Part shown: in pieces, positions 1 through 6,507 of the stretch | Layout: each line of letters opens with the position of its first letter | Numbering within the stretch: position 1 is the stretch's first letter | DNA from: Companilactobacillus crustorum JCM 15951 | Lineage (GTDB): Bacteria > Bacillota > Bacilli > Lactobacillales > Lactobacillaceae | DNA: 64,000 nucleotides | Reading direction: 5' to 3' | NCBI RefSeq assembly: GCF_001434585.1 | Contig: NZ_AZDB01000002.1 | Location: forward strand, 57,323-121,322 | Made by a program: the position numbers and the translations under genes | The notes under the pieces: generated by a model | Database searches by the model: none | What the model was told of the DNA's origin: nothing | Seen by the model: only the letters and a program-made list of their open reading frames with translations

Positions 1-244
1 TAAAAACAGTCTAAGCGTGATCCGTTCTGACTTTGCCTAAGGGTTAGAAATGGGTCTCAAATTAATTAGGCTACGTTTGACTATGCATTCTGAATAGTTA
101 AAAAGAGAGTATCGGAATAGCCATTATGGTTAGCCTGGTTGTATGGCGTTCATAGTGGCGAACTTTTAAATGATACAACTATGAGTGTAGACGCTTGCAT
201 AGCATTATGCTTGGACAGGGGTTCAATTCCCCTCACCTCCACTA
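1..244 (+). ncRNA. ssrA: tmRNA (transfer-messenger RNA), 3' part
   Basis: The 3' portion of tmRNA, which rescues stalled ribosomes by trans-translation with SmpB. The tRNA-like 3' end is clear: the T-arm reads GGACAGGGGTTCAATTCCCC and is followed by an acceptor strand ending CCTCCACTA. The window opens with TAA, probably at or near the stop of the tag peptide reading frame, so the 5' acceptor strand and tag lie outside. The stretch between has the usual pseudoknot-type complementarity. A strong terminator follows at 256-300. The tmRNA 3' end is a common phage integration site, which fits the prophage remnant that follows directly. Confidence 0.93.
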
Positions 245-255
245 AGCAAAAAATA

Positions 256-300
256 ACCAGTTATATCGAGTGCTTAAAGCATTGATATAGCTGGTTTTTT
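256..300 (+). terminator. tmRNA terminator
   Basis: Long hairpin with ACCAGTTATATC on the left arm and GATATAGCTGGT on the right, followed by a T-run. It lies 12 bases after the tmRNA end and is the obvious terminator of ssrA. Confidence 0.85.
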
Positions 301-319
301 ATTTATTTTGATAGTTTTA

Positions 320-400
320 AGAATTAATGAATAACATCTTTTTGGTAGTCATTTTGGTAGTCAAATGGTACCAATTTGAAATAACAATATTACTGGCTGG
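320..400 (-). pseudogene. Possible 3' relic of a phage integrase gene
   Basis: Directly beyond the tmRNA terminator, the - strand carries a short direct repeat (GACTACCAAAA twice) in an open frame that would end HLTTKMTTKKMLFINS. Short TTK-type repeats at the C-terminus are something I associate with tyrosine recombinases, and an integrase normally sits here, pointing at the tRNA-like att site. No upstream integrase sequence is recognisable, so at most the last codons remain. This is inference from position and a short repeat; chance is quite possible. Confidence 0.3.
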
Positions 401-408
401 GGCGGTTG

Positions 409-438
409 CCATCACATTTTCTATGTGGTGGTTTTTTA
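409..438 (+). terminator. Hairpin plus T-run
   Basis: CCATCACAT and ATGTGGTGG form a 9-bp stem (one G-T pair) with a 5-base loop and six T residues after it. There is no gene directly upstream on the + strand; it may be a relic of the prophage or a backup terminator for tmRNA. Confidence 0.55.
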
Positions 439-1279
439 TTGCCTTAGATTAGTAGTTAGGTATTATTAATACCAATATTTCCCAACAATTAGGAATGTAC
501 TTTAAGTACGCACCTAATTACATCCGTATTTGTTTCCTAATTTCTGTTATACGACATCCCTTGTATAGTTGCTCTATCCCTTGATACGCATAGCATTACA
601 TTAATATTTCTGAACTGTTCAATAGGGGCGCTCTCTCAAACGCCCCTTACATAAAAAAAACAACATTACTCAATTTTATCTTAGTAAATCTTAGGGTGTA
701 TTTCAAAATAATGTGAGCATTTGTGAACATGTAAGGTTGCAATTTCATACTAGGTTTTACTAGGTTAACTCCACCATTACACACCATTCAAACCTTAACA
801 TTACTTAACATCAATGCTAGGACTTATCAGGGTTATAGCAATAGCAAACACTGGTCATTTCATGCCATCATTTCCCATCATAGCCATAATTACAGATACT
901 TATTTATCAGTAATTTAGGGGTGCAACCTTATGCAAAAAAGGGTGCACCCATTTTTAGTAAGGTTGCATACTATTTTAAAACCTTATCCACCATTTTAGT
1001 GGTTATGAATTATTAACCAATCAATTCAAAATAGTTAATGCAAGTTGACGATTTACAGTTAAAAATAAACTTATGTGAACTTGCTGAATGTTAATACACA
1101 ATTACTACTTTTTATTACATTTCAACAAGGATAGTTGTAACTACGGTTGTTTATTGATCTAAAATTATACCCACTTTATCAGCTCTATATACTGATAAAT
1201 TAGCATTCTTAGAAATTCAAAAACAATCTACTTTTACACAAGTAAAACACAGGTTCTAATATATTTACGACAAAATAAA
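439..1279. other. Gene-free prophage-like stretch with palindrome and repeats
   Basis: No credible reading frame on either strand. It holds an interrupted palindrome at 488-518 (ATTAGG, three bases, GTACTT, T, AAGTAC, three bases, CCTAAT), a GGGGCG/CGCCCC hairpin near 626-650 with no T-run, and three copies of a TAAGGTTGCA-like word near 739, 918 (inverted) and 957. These are candidate recombinase arm sites, operators or replication repeats of the lost phage early region, but I can assign none of them. Confidence 0.4.
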
Positions 1280-1317
1280 AAAGTCATTTATCTATTAAGA
1301 TTCTGATAAGTGACTTT
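1280..1317. terminator. Bidirectional hairpin upstream of toxin cassette 1
   Basis: AAGTCATTTATC and GATAAGTGACTT pair with one G-T wobble. An A-run precedes and a TTT follows, so it could end transcripts in either direction. It isolates the toxin-antitoxin cassettes from the region before them. Confidence 0.5.
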
Positions 1318-1444
1318 CATTGATCTATTTGGTATTAGATAATATTAACGATAGCAAGTTAATGACGGTGGCTAACTTCATGATACTGTGAGGTGATGCC
1401 TATATGAGATTAATTAAATGGCTTTACCTCTCGAAAGGATGACC

Positions 1445-1528
1445 ATGAGTGTTTACCAGGCTCTTACGTTGATGATTTCTTTTGCAACGTTAGTAGTTCT
1501 AATACTCGAATTTAATCGAAAAAAATAA
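1445..1528 (+). CDS. Type I toxin-like peptide (Hol_Tox / TxpA style)
   Basis: A 27-residue peptide, MSVYQALTLMISFATLVVLI followed by LEFNRKK. It has one membrane helix and a charged tail, as in the putative holin-like toxin family (Hol_Tox, relatives of TxpA/BsrG). The site GAAAGGA lies 5 bases before the ATG. A 12-codon leader frame (ATG at 1403) ends in a TGA three bases before this ATG, suggesting translational coupling. A terminator follows at 1612-1639 and a convergent - strand RNA at 1518-1642 covers the end of the gene. Family knowledge says such peptides depolarise the membrane when the antisense RNA is lost; that activity is inferred here. Confidence 0.7.
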   Translation: MSVYQALTLMISFATLVVLILEFNRKK

Positions 1529-1642
1529 CCGTCCTTAAACTTTAGCAGGTTTAACGGTTATTTGATTAACAATATAAAATTAAAGTAGCTACCGTCTTAA
1601 ACGGGCTATCTGGGAGATGTTCGAGCATCTCCTTTTTTGTAC
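1518..1642 (-). ncRNA. Antisense antitoxin RNA of cassette 1
   Basis: A - strand promoter with a perfect extended -10 (TGTTATAAT, TATAAT at 1649-1654) points into the 3' end of the toxin gene. The - strand transcript would end at an AATAACCGT/ACGGTTATT hairpin (1524-1562) followed by seven T residues. The predicted RNA of about 125 nt overlaps the toxin message 3' region, and its 5' hairpin is the same GGAGATG/CATCTCC stem that terminates the toxin message. This convergent layout is typical of type I antitoxins. Predicted only. Confidence 0.6.
1612..1639 (+). terminator. Terminator of toxin message 1
   Basis: GGAGATG, a 6-base loop, CATCTCC, then six T residues. It also forms the 5' hairpin of the antisense RNA from the other strand. 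Confidence 0.75.
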
Positions 1643-1881
1643 ACTCATATTATAACAGTTTTTTAAACTGACCACATGAAAATAAGATGTTAAAACTCGT
1701 TAAAATTATTTATGTTATATATATTTAGTCGTTATAACTATGTGTAGTGATACAAAATAAAAAAAATCTATATCTTGTATCAGATGATAAACTGTTTATT
1801 TATCAATGATACCAAGCACTTTAACCGATATGGTACCAATCTTCTTGTAATTGTACTTAACAAATGAATTGAAAATCTTGG

Positions 1882-1887
1882 TATAAT
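1882..1887 (+). promoter_or_regulatory. Extended -10 promoter of cassette 2
   Basis: TTGGTATAAT gives a consensus TATAAT with a TG extension; no good -35 at 17 bases, which is tolerable for an extended -10. Transcription would start near 1894 and run into the small membrane-peptide frame at 1980-2159. Confidence 0.5.
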
Positions 1888-1979
1888 AAGAACCGTAGTA
1901 AATCAGTGGCAAAACCAAGAAAGTGAGTGATGTCAATGTTCAATCAAAACATCATTTTCCTTAGAAAGGAACTGCCTTA

Positions 1980-2159
1980 GAAACACTGGTCGGCATAATT
2001 ATATTGGTAACAATATTTATCGGATTCCTAGCTTATCTAATGAACGCTATTTCACAGTTATTAAATGAAACTGCAAGTACTTTGGATGGTATGGGAAAGT
2101 TAATTATTGCTATTGATAAATTTAAAGATCTAATAAAAAAAAAGACCTTTCAAAATTAA
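1980..2159 (+). pseudogene. Second type I toxin-like peptide, start codon apparently lost
   Basis: An open frame begins after the TAG at 1962-1964 and reads ETLVGIIILVTIFIGFLAYL then an amphipathic tail ending KDLIKKKTFQN, stopping at 2157-2159. There is one clear membrane helix. The AAAGGA-type site at 1965-1970 is followed, where a start codon would be expected (1977-1979), by TTA, which is not a start. Remaining possible starts are TTG at 2004 (51 codons) and ATG at 2040 (39 codons), neither with a good ribosome site. The flanks mirror cassette 1 (leader, convergent RNA, terminator), so this is a paralogous cassette that is dead or uses a poor start. Confidence 0.5.
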
Positions 2160-2304
2160 CTTCTGCAAAAGTTAATTAGGTCTATCAAAATAGTAATACA
2201 AAAGACTGAATAGATAGCTTTAACCATTGATTTACTATATCTTTTGTGTTTACTACAGCAATATATAATTGAGAGATGTAACTACTGCATCTCTCTTTTT
2301 GTAT
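2135..2304 (-). ncRNA. Antisense antitoxin RNA of cassette 2
   Basis: Mirrors cassette 1. A - strand extended -10 (TGTTATACT, TATACT at 2311-2316) is followed by a GAGAGATG/CATCTCTC hairpin. The - strand RNA would end at a long stem (AGACCT plus AATTAACTT pairing with AAGTTAATT plus AGGTCT, 2143-2183) and nine T residues. The RNA of about 170 nt overlaps the last codons and the 3' region of the toxin-like message. The terminator is one of the strongest in the window. Expression is inferred. Confidence 0.6.
2271..2301 (+). terminator. Terminator of toxin-like message 2
   Basis: GAGAGATG and CATCTCTC with a 9-base loop and five T residues; same layout as the terminator of cassette 1. Confidence 0.7.
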
Positions 2305-2352
2305 ATCCATAGTATAACAGGTTTATTCATTAATAATAAGCATCTCTGATAA

Positions 2353-2486
2353 AACATTTTTTTGATTTAATTTATACTATGTCTTCAAACATTGATGATT
2401 GATGAATTAACGTTTTTAAGTAGCCAAGTAAGTCAACATTTTTCCCATTTCATATAATTTGAATAACATTTTTTTGATTTAATTTA
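2353..2486. repeat. 22-bp direct repeat pair in a gene-free stretch
   Basis: The word AACATTTTTTTGATTTAATT (plus TA) occurs at 2353-2374 and again at 2465-2486. The 2302-2584 stretch has no convincing gene. A 22-codon frame on the - strand ending at 2479 has a fair ribosome site but no other support. The repeat may mark a small duplication. Confidence 0.5.
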
Positions 2487-2584
2487 AATTAAGACTAACT
2501 ACATCAATATCCAAGTTTGGTGAATATATATTATTTAGACCATCCATGCTTATTTTACCTCTCCACTCATACCACTCATTCTTT

Positions 2585-3205
2585 TTACAATGAATTATCT
2601 TTATATTTATCCACAGTAATATCAAGAGCATCTGGTATTGCCTTATTAACCAATACTTCAATATTAGATTTTATATTTTCTTCATTTCTTCTAATGCCTA
2701 TAAAAGAAACCCTTATATCGAACATTTTTTTATCTTGATAATTTTTTCCTTCTGTTTCTAAAAGAATATTATGTAATTCACCATCTACCTGATAACCAAA
2801 TCTTTTTAGGGAACTTTGTAATACTTCTTTTTTATTCTCAGCAATTTGAGGATCGCTCATAAAATTAATCTGGTATTGATTTGAAGTCTTCATATTTAAA
2901 ATTTCAATATTTTCTATTAGACTATCATAATTATTTTTTAAATCCATCAATGTATCATCCATATTTGTAATGGGTTTCATGTCAGTTTTTAAAGACTCAA
3001 TTTCATTTTTCAATTCTACGATTTTTCCATCATACTCAATTGTAATTTCATTCTTTAATTTTGATAATTTTTTATGATTCAATCCCCATTGTATTAATAC
3101 AGCAACTCCAAATATTAAAGTAATTATTCCAAGTCCCCAATTGAATAAATTGGCTTGAAAATCAATTAAATGCCATGCTTGATCTAACGTTTGTGTTTTC
3201 GACAT
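2585..3205 (-). CDS. Membrane-anchored coiled-coil protein, function unknown
   Basis: 206 residues starting MSKTQTLDQAWHLIDFQANL. One hydrophobic helix lies at about residues 23-41, then a charged heptad-rich stretch (about 45-110) predicts a coiled coil, then a mixed C-terminal domain. The site AGGGGAA stands before the ATG. It lies 74 bases downstream of another N-terminal membrane-anchored gene (3280-3810) with the same type of ribosome site, so the two are probably co-transcribed. I do not recognise a family. Position inside the prophage remnant suggests accessory cargo, possibly phage exclusion or defence, but nothing in the sequence proves that. Confidence 0.65.
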   Translation of the reverse strand: MSKTQTLDQAWHLIDFQANLFNWGLGIITLIFGVAVLIQWGLNHKKLSKLKNEITIEYDGKIVELKNEIESLKTDMKPITNMDDTLMDLKNNYDSLIENIEILNMKTSNQYQINFMSDPQIAENKKEVLQSSLKRFGYQVDGELHNILLETEGKNYQDKKMFDIRVSFIGIRRNEENIKSNIEVLVNKAIPDALDITVDKYKDNSL

Positions 3206-3279
3206 TATATTCCCCTGATTTAATCTTTTTAAATATCTTACTATCTAACTGTAAAAAGTCTGTTTTGCCATTATTTTCA

Positions 3280-3810
3280 TTAAAGCAAATCAAAATAACT
3301 GTATGGAATTCCTTTATAAGCAAAATCCTTTACTCTAAATCTATGTTTAAGCATTTTGAACCAATTCATCTTTTTTATTCTCCCAGACATATCAATAATA
3401 TATGGTCTTACGAACATTTTTTTATCCCATTTATCATTGAATTCTTTTAAACCAAAATATGGATTGGATTTATTGGAATATATTTCTCTGGCTTTTGCAA
3501 TTTCCCCACTATTCTCATCAAAAGATTTAGAATCTCTATAGATTACTTCCTTTTTAAAAGGATTCGATATAAATTCTATACCTACTTGCTGAATTCCAAT
3601 ATTAAATTCATTAGCACTAATAGCGCCAAACTCTATTTTTCTATAATCATACTGGCTTAATATCCTTTTTTCTTGATTAATAAGTTTACAAAAGAAGGAA
3701 TACTTTGTTTCTGATTTAGTTCTTGAATAATGAAGTGATATTAAAACACCAGCAGACGTAGCTACCGTACTAACTATTTGAACCCAAAGATTAACTTTTT
3801 CTAAACTCAT
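3280..3810 (-). CDS. N-terminal membrane-anchored protein, function unknown
   Basis: 176 residues starting MSLEKVNLWVQIVSTVATSA. The first 30 residues form one membrane helix; the rest (about 35-176) is soluble, charged and aromatic-rich. The start has AGGGGAG six bases upstream. It is the first gene of a likely pair with 2585-3205: one anchor helix each, same strand, similar ribosome sites. This resembles small membrane-tethered two-gene accessory modules carried by prophages, but I recognise neither partner and assign no activity. Codon use is AT-rich like the surrounding remnant. Confidence 0.65.
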   Translation of the reverse strand: MSLEKVNLWVQIVSTVATSAGVLISLHYSRTKSETKYSFFCKLINQEKRILSQYDYRKIEFGAISANEFNIGIQQVGIEFISNPFKKEVIYRDSKSFDENSGEIAKAREIYSNKSNPYFGLKEFNDKWDKKMFVRPYIIDMSGRIKKMNWFKMLKHRFRVKDFAYKGIPYSYFDLL

Positions 3811-3839
3811 ATAACTCCCCTAAACATCTATTTAGAATC

Positions 3840-4079
3840 TTAAATAAAATCTAACTCAATATCATCAATTAATTGAACCATTGATTTACCACCAAAGAAT
3901 TCATCACTCATTAGATCATCAATATTATTAAAGTCTTTATTTTTATCACCGTACCAAGCTGGGTAATAAGTTTCTTTATTTCTTGAGTCTGGTTCCATAC
4001 CGCATGGTTTACTGTCTAAAGTAAACGTAAAGCCAGAACCATCATCTAATATCTTGGCTTTAAGCTGTTCAATATTCAT
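3840..4079 (-). CDS. Small acidic protein, second copy of a tandem pair
   Basis: 79 residues starting MNIEQLKAKILDDGSGFTFT and ending LIDDIELDFI. It is a clear paralogue of the gene just upstream (4099-4338): both have 79 residues and share the MNIEQLK start, PCGMEP in the middle, GDKNKD, the NID(D/E)LM stretch and the GKS...LID..ELDFI ending. The pattern suggests a compact soluble fold. Similar small proteins occur on lactic acid bacterial plasmids and phages as far as I recall, without known function. The site GAGTAGGAAA precedes the ATG. Confidence 0.7.
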   Translation of the reverse strand: MNIEQLKAKILDDGSGFTFTLDSKPCGMEPDSRNKETYYPAWYGDKNKDFNNIDDLMSDEFFGGKSMVQLIDDIELDFI

Positions 4080-4098
4080 AATATTTTCCTACTCTCCA

Positions 4099-4338
4099 CT
4101 AAATAAAATCTAATTCAACTGTATCAATCAATTCACTAAGTGATTTGCCAGAATAAAATTTATCTGTCATCAATTCATCAATATTTTTGTAATCCTTATT
4201 CTTATCTCCAGACCATGCTTGAAACGTAAAGTTGGCTTGCTTCCCGATTGGTTCCATGCCACAAGGCTGACCTTTGTAAGTAAAAGTATAACCACACATT
4301 TCATCAATTATTTTGAATTTAAGTTGCTCTATATTCAT
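4099..4338 (-). CDS. Small acidic protein, first copy of a tandem pair
   Basis: 79 residues starting MNIEQLKFKIIDEMCGYTFT and ending LIDTVELDFI. I place the start at the ATG after AAAGGAGTG (4338) rather than a further ATG 18 bases upstream, because it gives the same length and N-terminus as its paralogue at 3840-4079. Both copies keep PCGMEP and GDKNKD, while other positions diverged, so this is an old duplication under selection rather than a recent copy. Function unknown. Confidence 0.7.
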   Translation of the reverse strand: MNIEQLKFKIIDEMCGYTFTYKGQPCGMEPIGKQANFTFQAWSGDKNKDYKNIDELMTDKFYSGKSLSELIDTVELDFI

Positions 4339-4871
4339 TTTTAACACTCCTTTCAAAATTCATGAGAAAAAATGTACAGTGACGGCGTGAACCTCGACTG
4401 TGAGCCATTAGGGGGTCTCATGCCCGCCTTTGAAATCTTGGCTCAATCAATTTTCATTAGAACGTTTAGAACGGCGTTGCAAGGGTCTGCATAAGCATTA
4501 AACATTTGTTTTTTATATTATTCAATAGCACCAAAACAAAAAAATAATTGTTTTTTTGTTTATTTTTTTAATTTTATAATCACTAACACAAACCTATCAG
4601 CATACTGCCCTGACTATGGCTACCACTTGCCACTCTATCCCAACTCACAACGATCCAAGATTATTATTACTTCAATCTATTTGTTGATCAATGATGATCT
4701 ACATAATTATTCACTCAATTGATTAATAGATGATAAAAATAATTGTTACTTAGTTATATACGATTGCTTTAGCCTTTACACTACCATATACCCATGATGC
4801 CATAAACAACATACCATTTATACTACCGAGGTACTCGGGGTACGTATTAAATAGGAGGAGATACATGGTAA
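4339..4871. other. Gene-free phage-like stretch
   Basis: No credible gene. On the - strand a short frame near 4370-4440 reads RPPNGSQSRFTPS, a phrase I have seen in small phage-linked frames around the terminase/cos region; here it has no start or context. A short palindrome CCGAGGTACTCGG lies near 4828-4840. The middle (4500-4800) is AT-rich with A- and T-runs. It may hold a relic of a cos or terminase region. Confidence 0.35.
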
Positions 4872-5255
4872 CTATGTATTGTACTTAGTCTGTCTGTCTG
4901 ACTTATATATATCATCAGCAATAACATTCATTGGTTTATTATATATAAACCTTTCCTCTAGTATTGCTGAACAATCTGGATTATCTAAGTGATCTAAAGC
5001 ACTTGTTATCTCACGTCTAAAACCTATACTCTCATTCTTTATTAATTTGATTCTATGATCTAACTCATCTAATTCAACGATATCATCATCTAAAAAGTAA
5101 TTCTTATTACCTTTAGGTATACCATCAAGCTCCACACCGTGAGTAGAACTTACCTTTACACTCAACTCATTATATCGTTCTGCAAGTCTTTCCACTTGCT
5201 TAACATACCTAAGATAACGACCAAAATACTTTTTATTACTATCAAAGTTATTCAA
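4872..5255 (-). CDS. Phage late transcription regulator-like protein (DUF1492/ArpU type)
   Basis: About 127 residues if translation starts at the TTG at 5255, which follows GGAGGGG by 9 bases; a longer frame with ATG codons runs up to 5294. The body is helical and charged, with a C-terminal helix-turn-helix-like part reading ILEERFIYNKPMNVIADDIY. This resembles the sigma-like regulators that switch on late genes upstream of terminase in phages of lactic acid bacteria. The family usually continues a little past the IYxSDR motif, so the C-terminus (ending TKYNT) may be clipped. Its place downstream of the scaffold gene is wrong for an intact phage, which indicates rearrangement. Confidence 0.5.
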   Translation of the reverse strand: MNNFDSNKKYFGRYLRYVKQVERLAERYNELSVKVSSTHGVELDGIPKGNKNYFLDDDIVELDELDHRIKLIKNESIGFRREITSALDHLDNPDCSAILEERFIYNKPMNVIADDIYKSDRQTKYNT

Positions 5256-5435
5256 TAAGTTGCTCCCCTCCATTAAAAAAAACATCTGAAACACCTAAAC
5301 AAATTAAGTATTTCAGATGCTAAATTAAACAGCTGTTTAGAATTTTTAATTATTCTTCTAAAGGTTGAAAGTACAACAACAGCCTTCAACTATTGAGTAC
5401 GTTGAGGTTTAATAGAAAAATATAGTTTTTTTACA

Positions 5436-5599
5436 TCAAGAGGCATTATCTAGAAGACCGATCAGGTCACTAGGTAATGCCTTTATAAATTTATCGAAAA
5501 CTTTATCTAATATAGATGAATCCATACTAAAATCATTAACTAGACCATTTATTTTTTCATTAACCAATTAAGTGCGTCAACATGATTAATTGTTGGCAT
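5436..5599 (-). pseudogene. Frameshifted small phage gene
   Basis: Starts at ATG 5599, six bases after the scaffold gene stop, with GGAGAG as ribosome site. It reads MPTINHVDALNWLMKK and then stops, but shifting one base in the A-run of ATGAAAAAATAA lets it continue as INGLVNDFSMDSSILDKVFD to a TGA at 5436. The restored product would be about 54 residues. A single indel in the six-A run explains the break. Function unknown; position suggests a small head-region protein. Confidence 0.5.
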
Positions 5600-5605
5600 T
5601 ATTTA

Positions 5606-6160
5606 TTACTCTCCTTTAAATATATTAGTTAATGTTTGAACGTCATTCTTATCATGAGAACCATTACCACCAGCAGGACTGTATCCTTGATGCTGTCCTT
5701 CATCGAATAAATAGGCATCCGTCTTCTTGAGCGAATCGAGCTGATCATTAACACCAACCAATTCGTCTTTATCATTCAATTTAATGTCATCCATATTCAA
5801 CAATCCTTTGATAGCTTTAGGATTACGAACCTTGGCGGCAGTTAAAGTTTCATTCAAAGCACCGTTCAATTTTGTTTGACTTAGTTGATTATTAAGATTA
5901 GTGGTATCTGTCTTGTATTTACCTTGTAAATCCTTTAACTGGTTAGACAAATCATCATTATCTTTAACCTGTTTGGATAGTGACTTGATATCCTTATCAC
6001 GTTCAGCAAGTTGTGTCTTATATGACTCATTCTCTTGTTTAATGGAATCAACATCTCCGAATGACTTCTTGGTATTTTCAATATCAGCACCATTGGCAGA
6101 CATAATCTGATCAATAACTTTATCTTCTAAGTTCAAATCTTTTAAAAATTCTCGTTTCAT
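5606..6160 (-). CDS. Phage scaffolding protein (GP20-like)
   Basis: 184 residues from the ATG at 6160 (MKREFLKDLNLEDKVIDQIM), chosen because GAGAGG precedes it; the frame is open for 22 more codons upstream. Residues about 35-110 form a charged heptad coiled coil, and the C-terminal part ends in a glycine-rich stretch and DVQTLTNIFKGE. This is the usual build of scaffold proteins that template capsid assembly and are then removed. It follows the MuF head protein as in siphophages, but the major capsid gene expected next is missing. No frame break is seen. Confidence 0.75.
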   Translation of the reverse strand: MKREFLKDLNLEDKVIDQIMSANGADIENTKKSFGDVDSIKQENESYKTQLAERDKDIKSLSKQVKDNDDLSNQLKDLQGKYKTDTTNLNNQLSQTKLNGALNETLTAAKVRNPKAIKGLLNMDDIKLNDKDELVGVNDQLDSLKKTDAYLFDEGQHQGYSPAGGNGSHDKNDVQTLTNIFKGE

Positions 6161-6288
6161 AATTAAAAATCCTCTCTCGCTAGATTTACGTGGGGCGACC
6201 ACAATCAAGGTATAAAAAATAAGCACTTTTACGACTTACTTAGGTCAAAAGGGTACAAAAATAGCACTCAATTCAATTGTTGGGTGCC

Positions 6289-6507
6289 TTAGTATTTAGC
6301 AAGCTTATCTATAATGGGTTCAGCGGCTTTTCCAATGTCATTCAAATCATAGCTTTCATCAAAACCTTGGAGTGTATATAAATCTTCAACTTTAGAATAA
6401 AAGTCCTCGAACTCATCAGATGTTAATTCCCGATTATAATTCACATTTGAAATATGTTCTTCTAAAAAATTAATTTCTTCACTATTCAATACTTCATTGA
6501 TTATCAT
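6289..6507 (-). CDS. Small acidic protein overlapping the MuF toxin gene; candidate immunity protein
   Basis: 72 residues starting MIINEVLNSEEINFLEEHIS. The ATG at 6507 has GGAGGAG six bases upstream, while the frame is open further up. Its start overlaps the last 14 bases of the MuF gene, so the two are translationally coupled. The protein is strongly acidic and helical. A small acidic gene placed exactly after a toxin-bearing MuF protein is the layout reported for phage MuF polymorphic toxins and their immunity partners. I infer the immunity role from context; the protein itself is of no family I can name. Confidence 0.6.
   Translation of the reverse strand: MIINEVLNSEEINFLEEHISNVNYNRELTSDEFEDFYSKVEDLYTLQGFDESYDLNDIGKAAEPIIDKLAKY

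Noticed and set aside
626..650. GGGGCG/CGCCCC hairpin as a terminator
   Set aside because: No T-run follows on either strand and no gene precedes it.
2479..2661. 60-codon - strand frame downstream of the coiled-coil membrane protein
   Set aside because: Most of it overlaps the membrane protein gene in another frame; only the last 22 codons are free and they have weak support.
4339..4871. Possible cos site or small terminase relic
   Set aside because: Only a short suggestive phrase and a 13-bp palindrome; no terminase sequence to support it.
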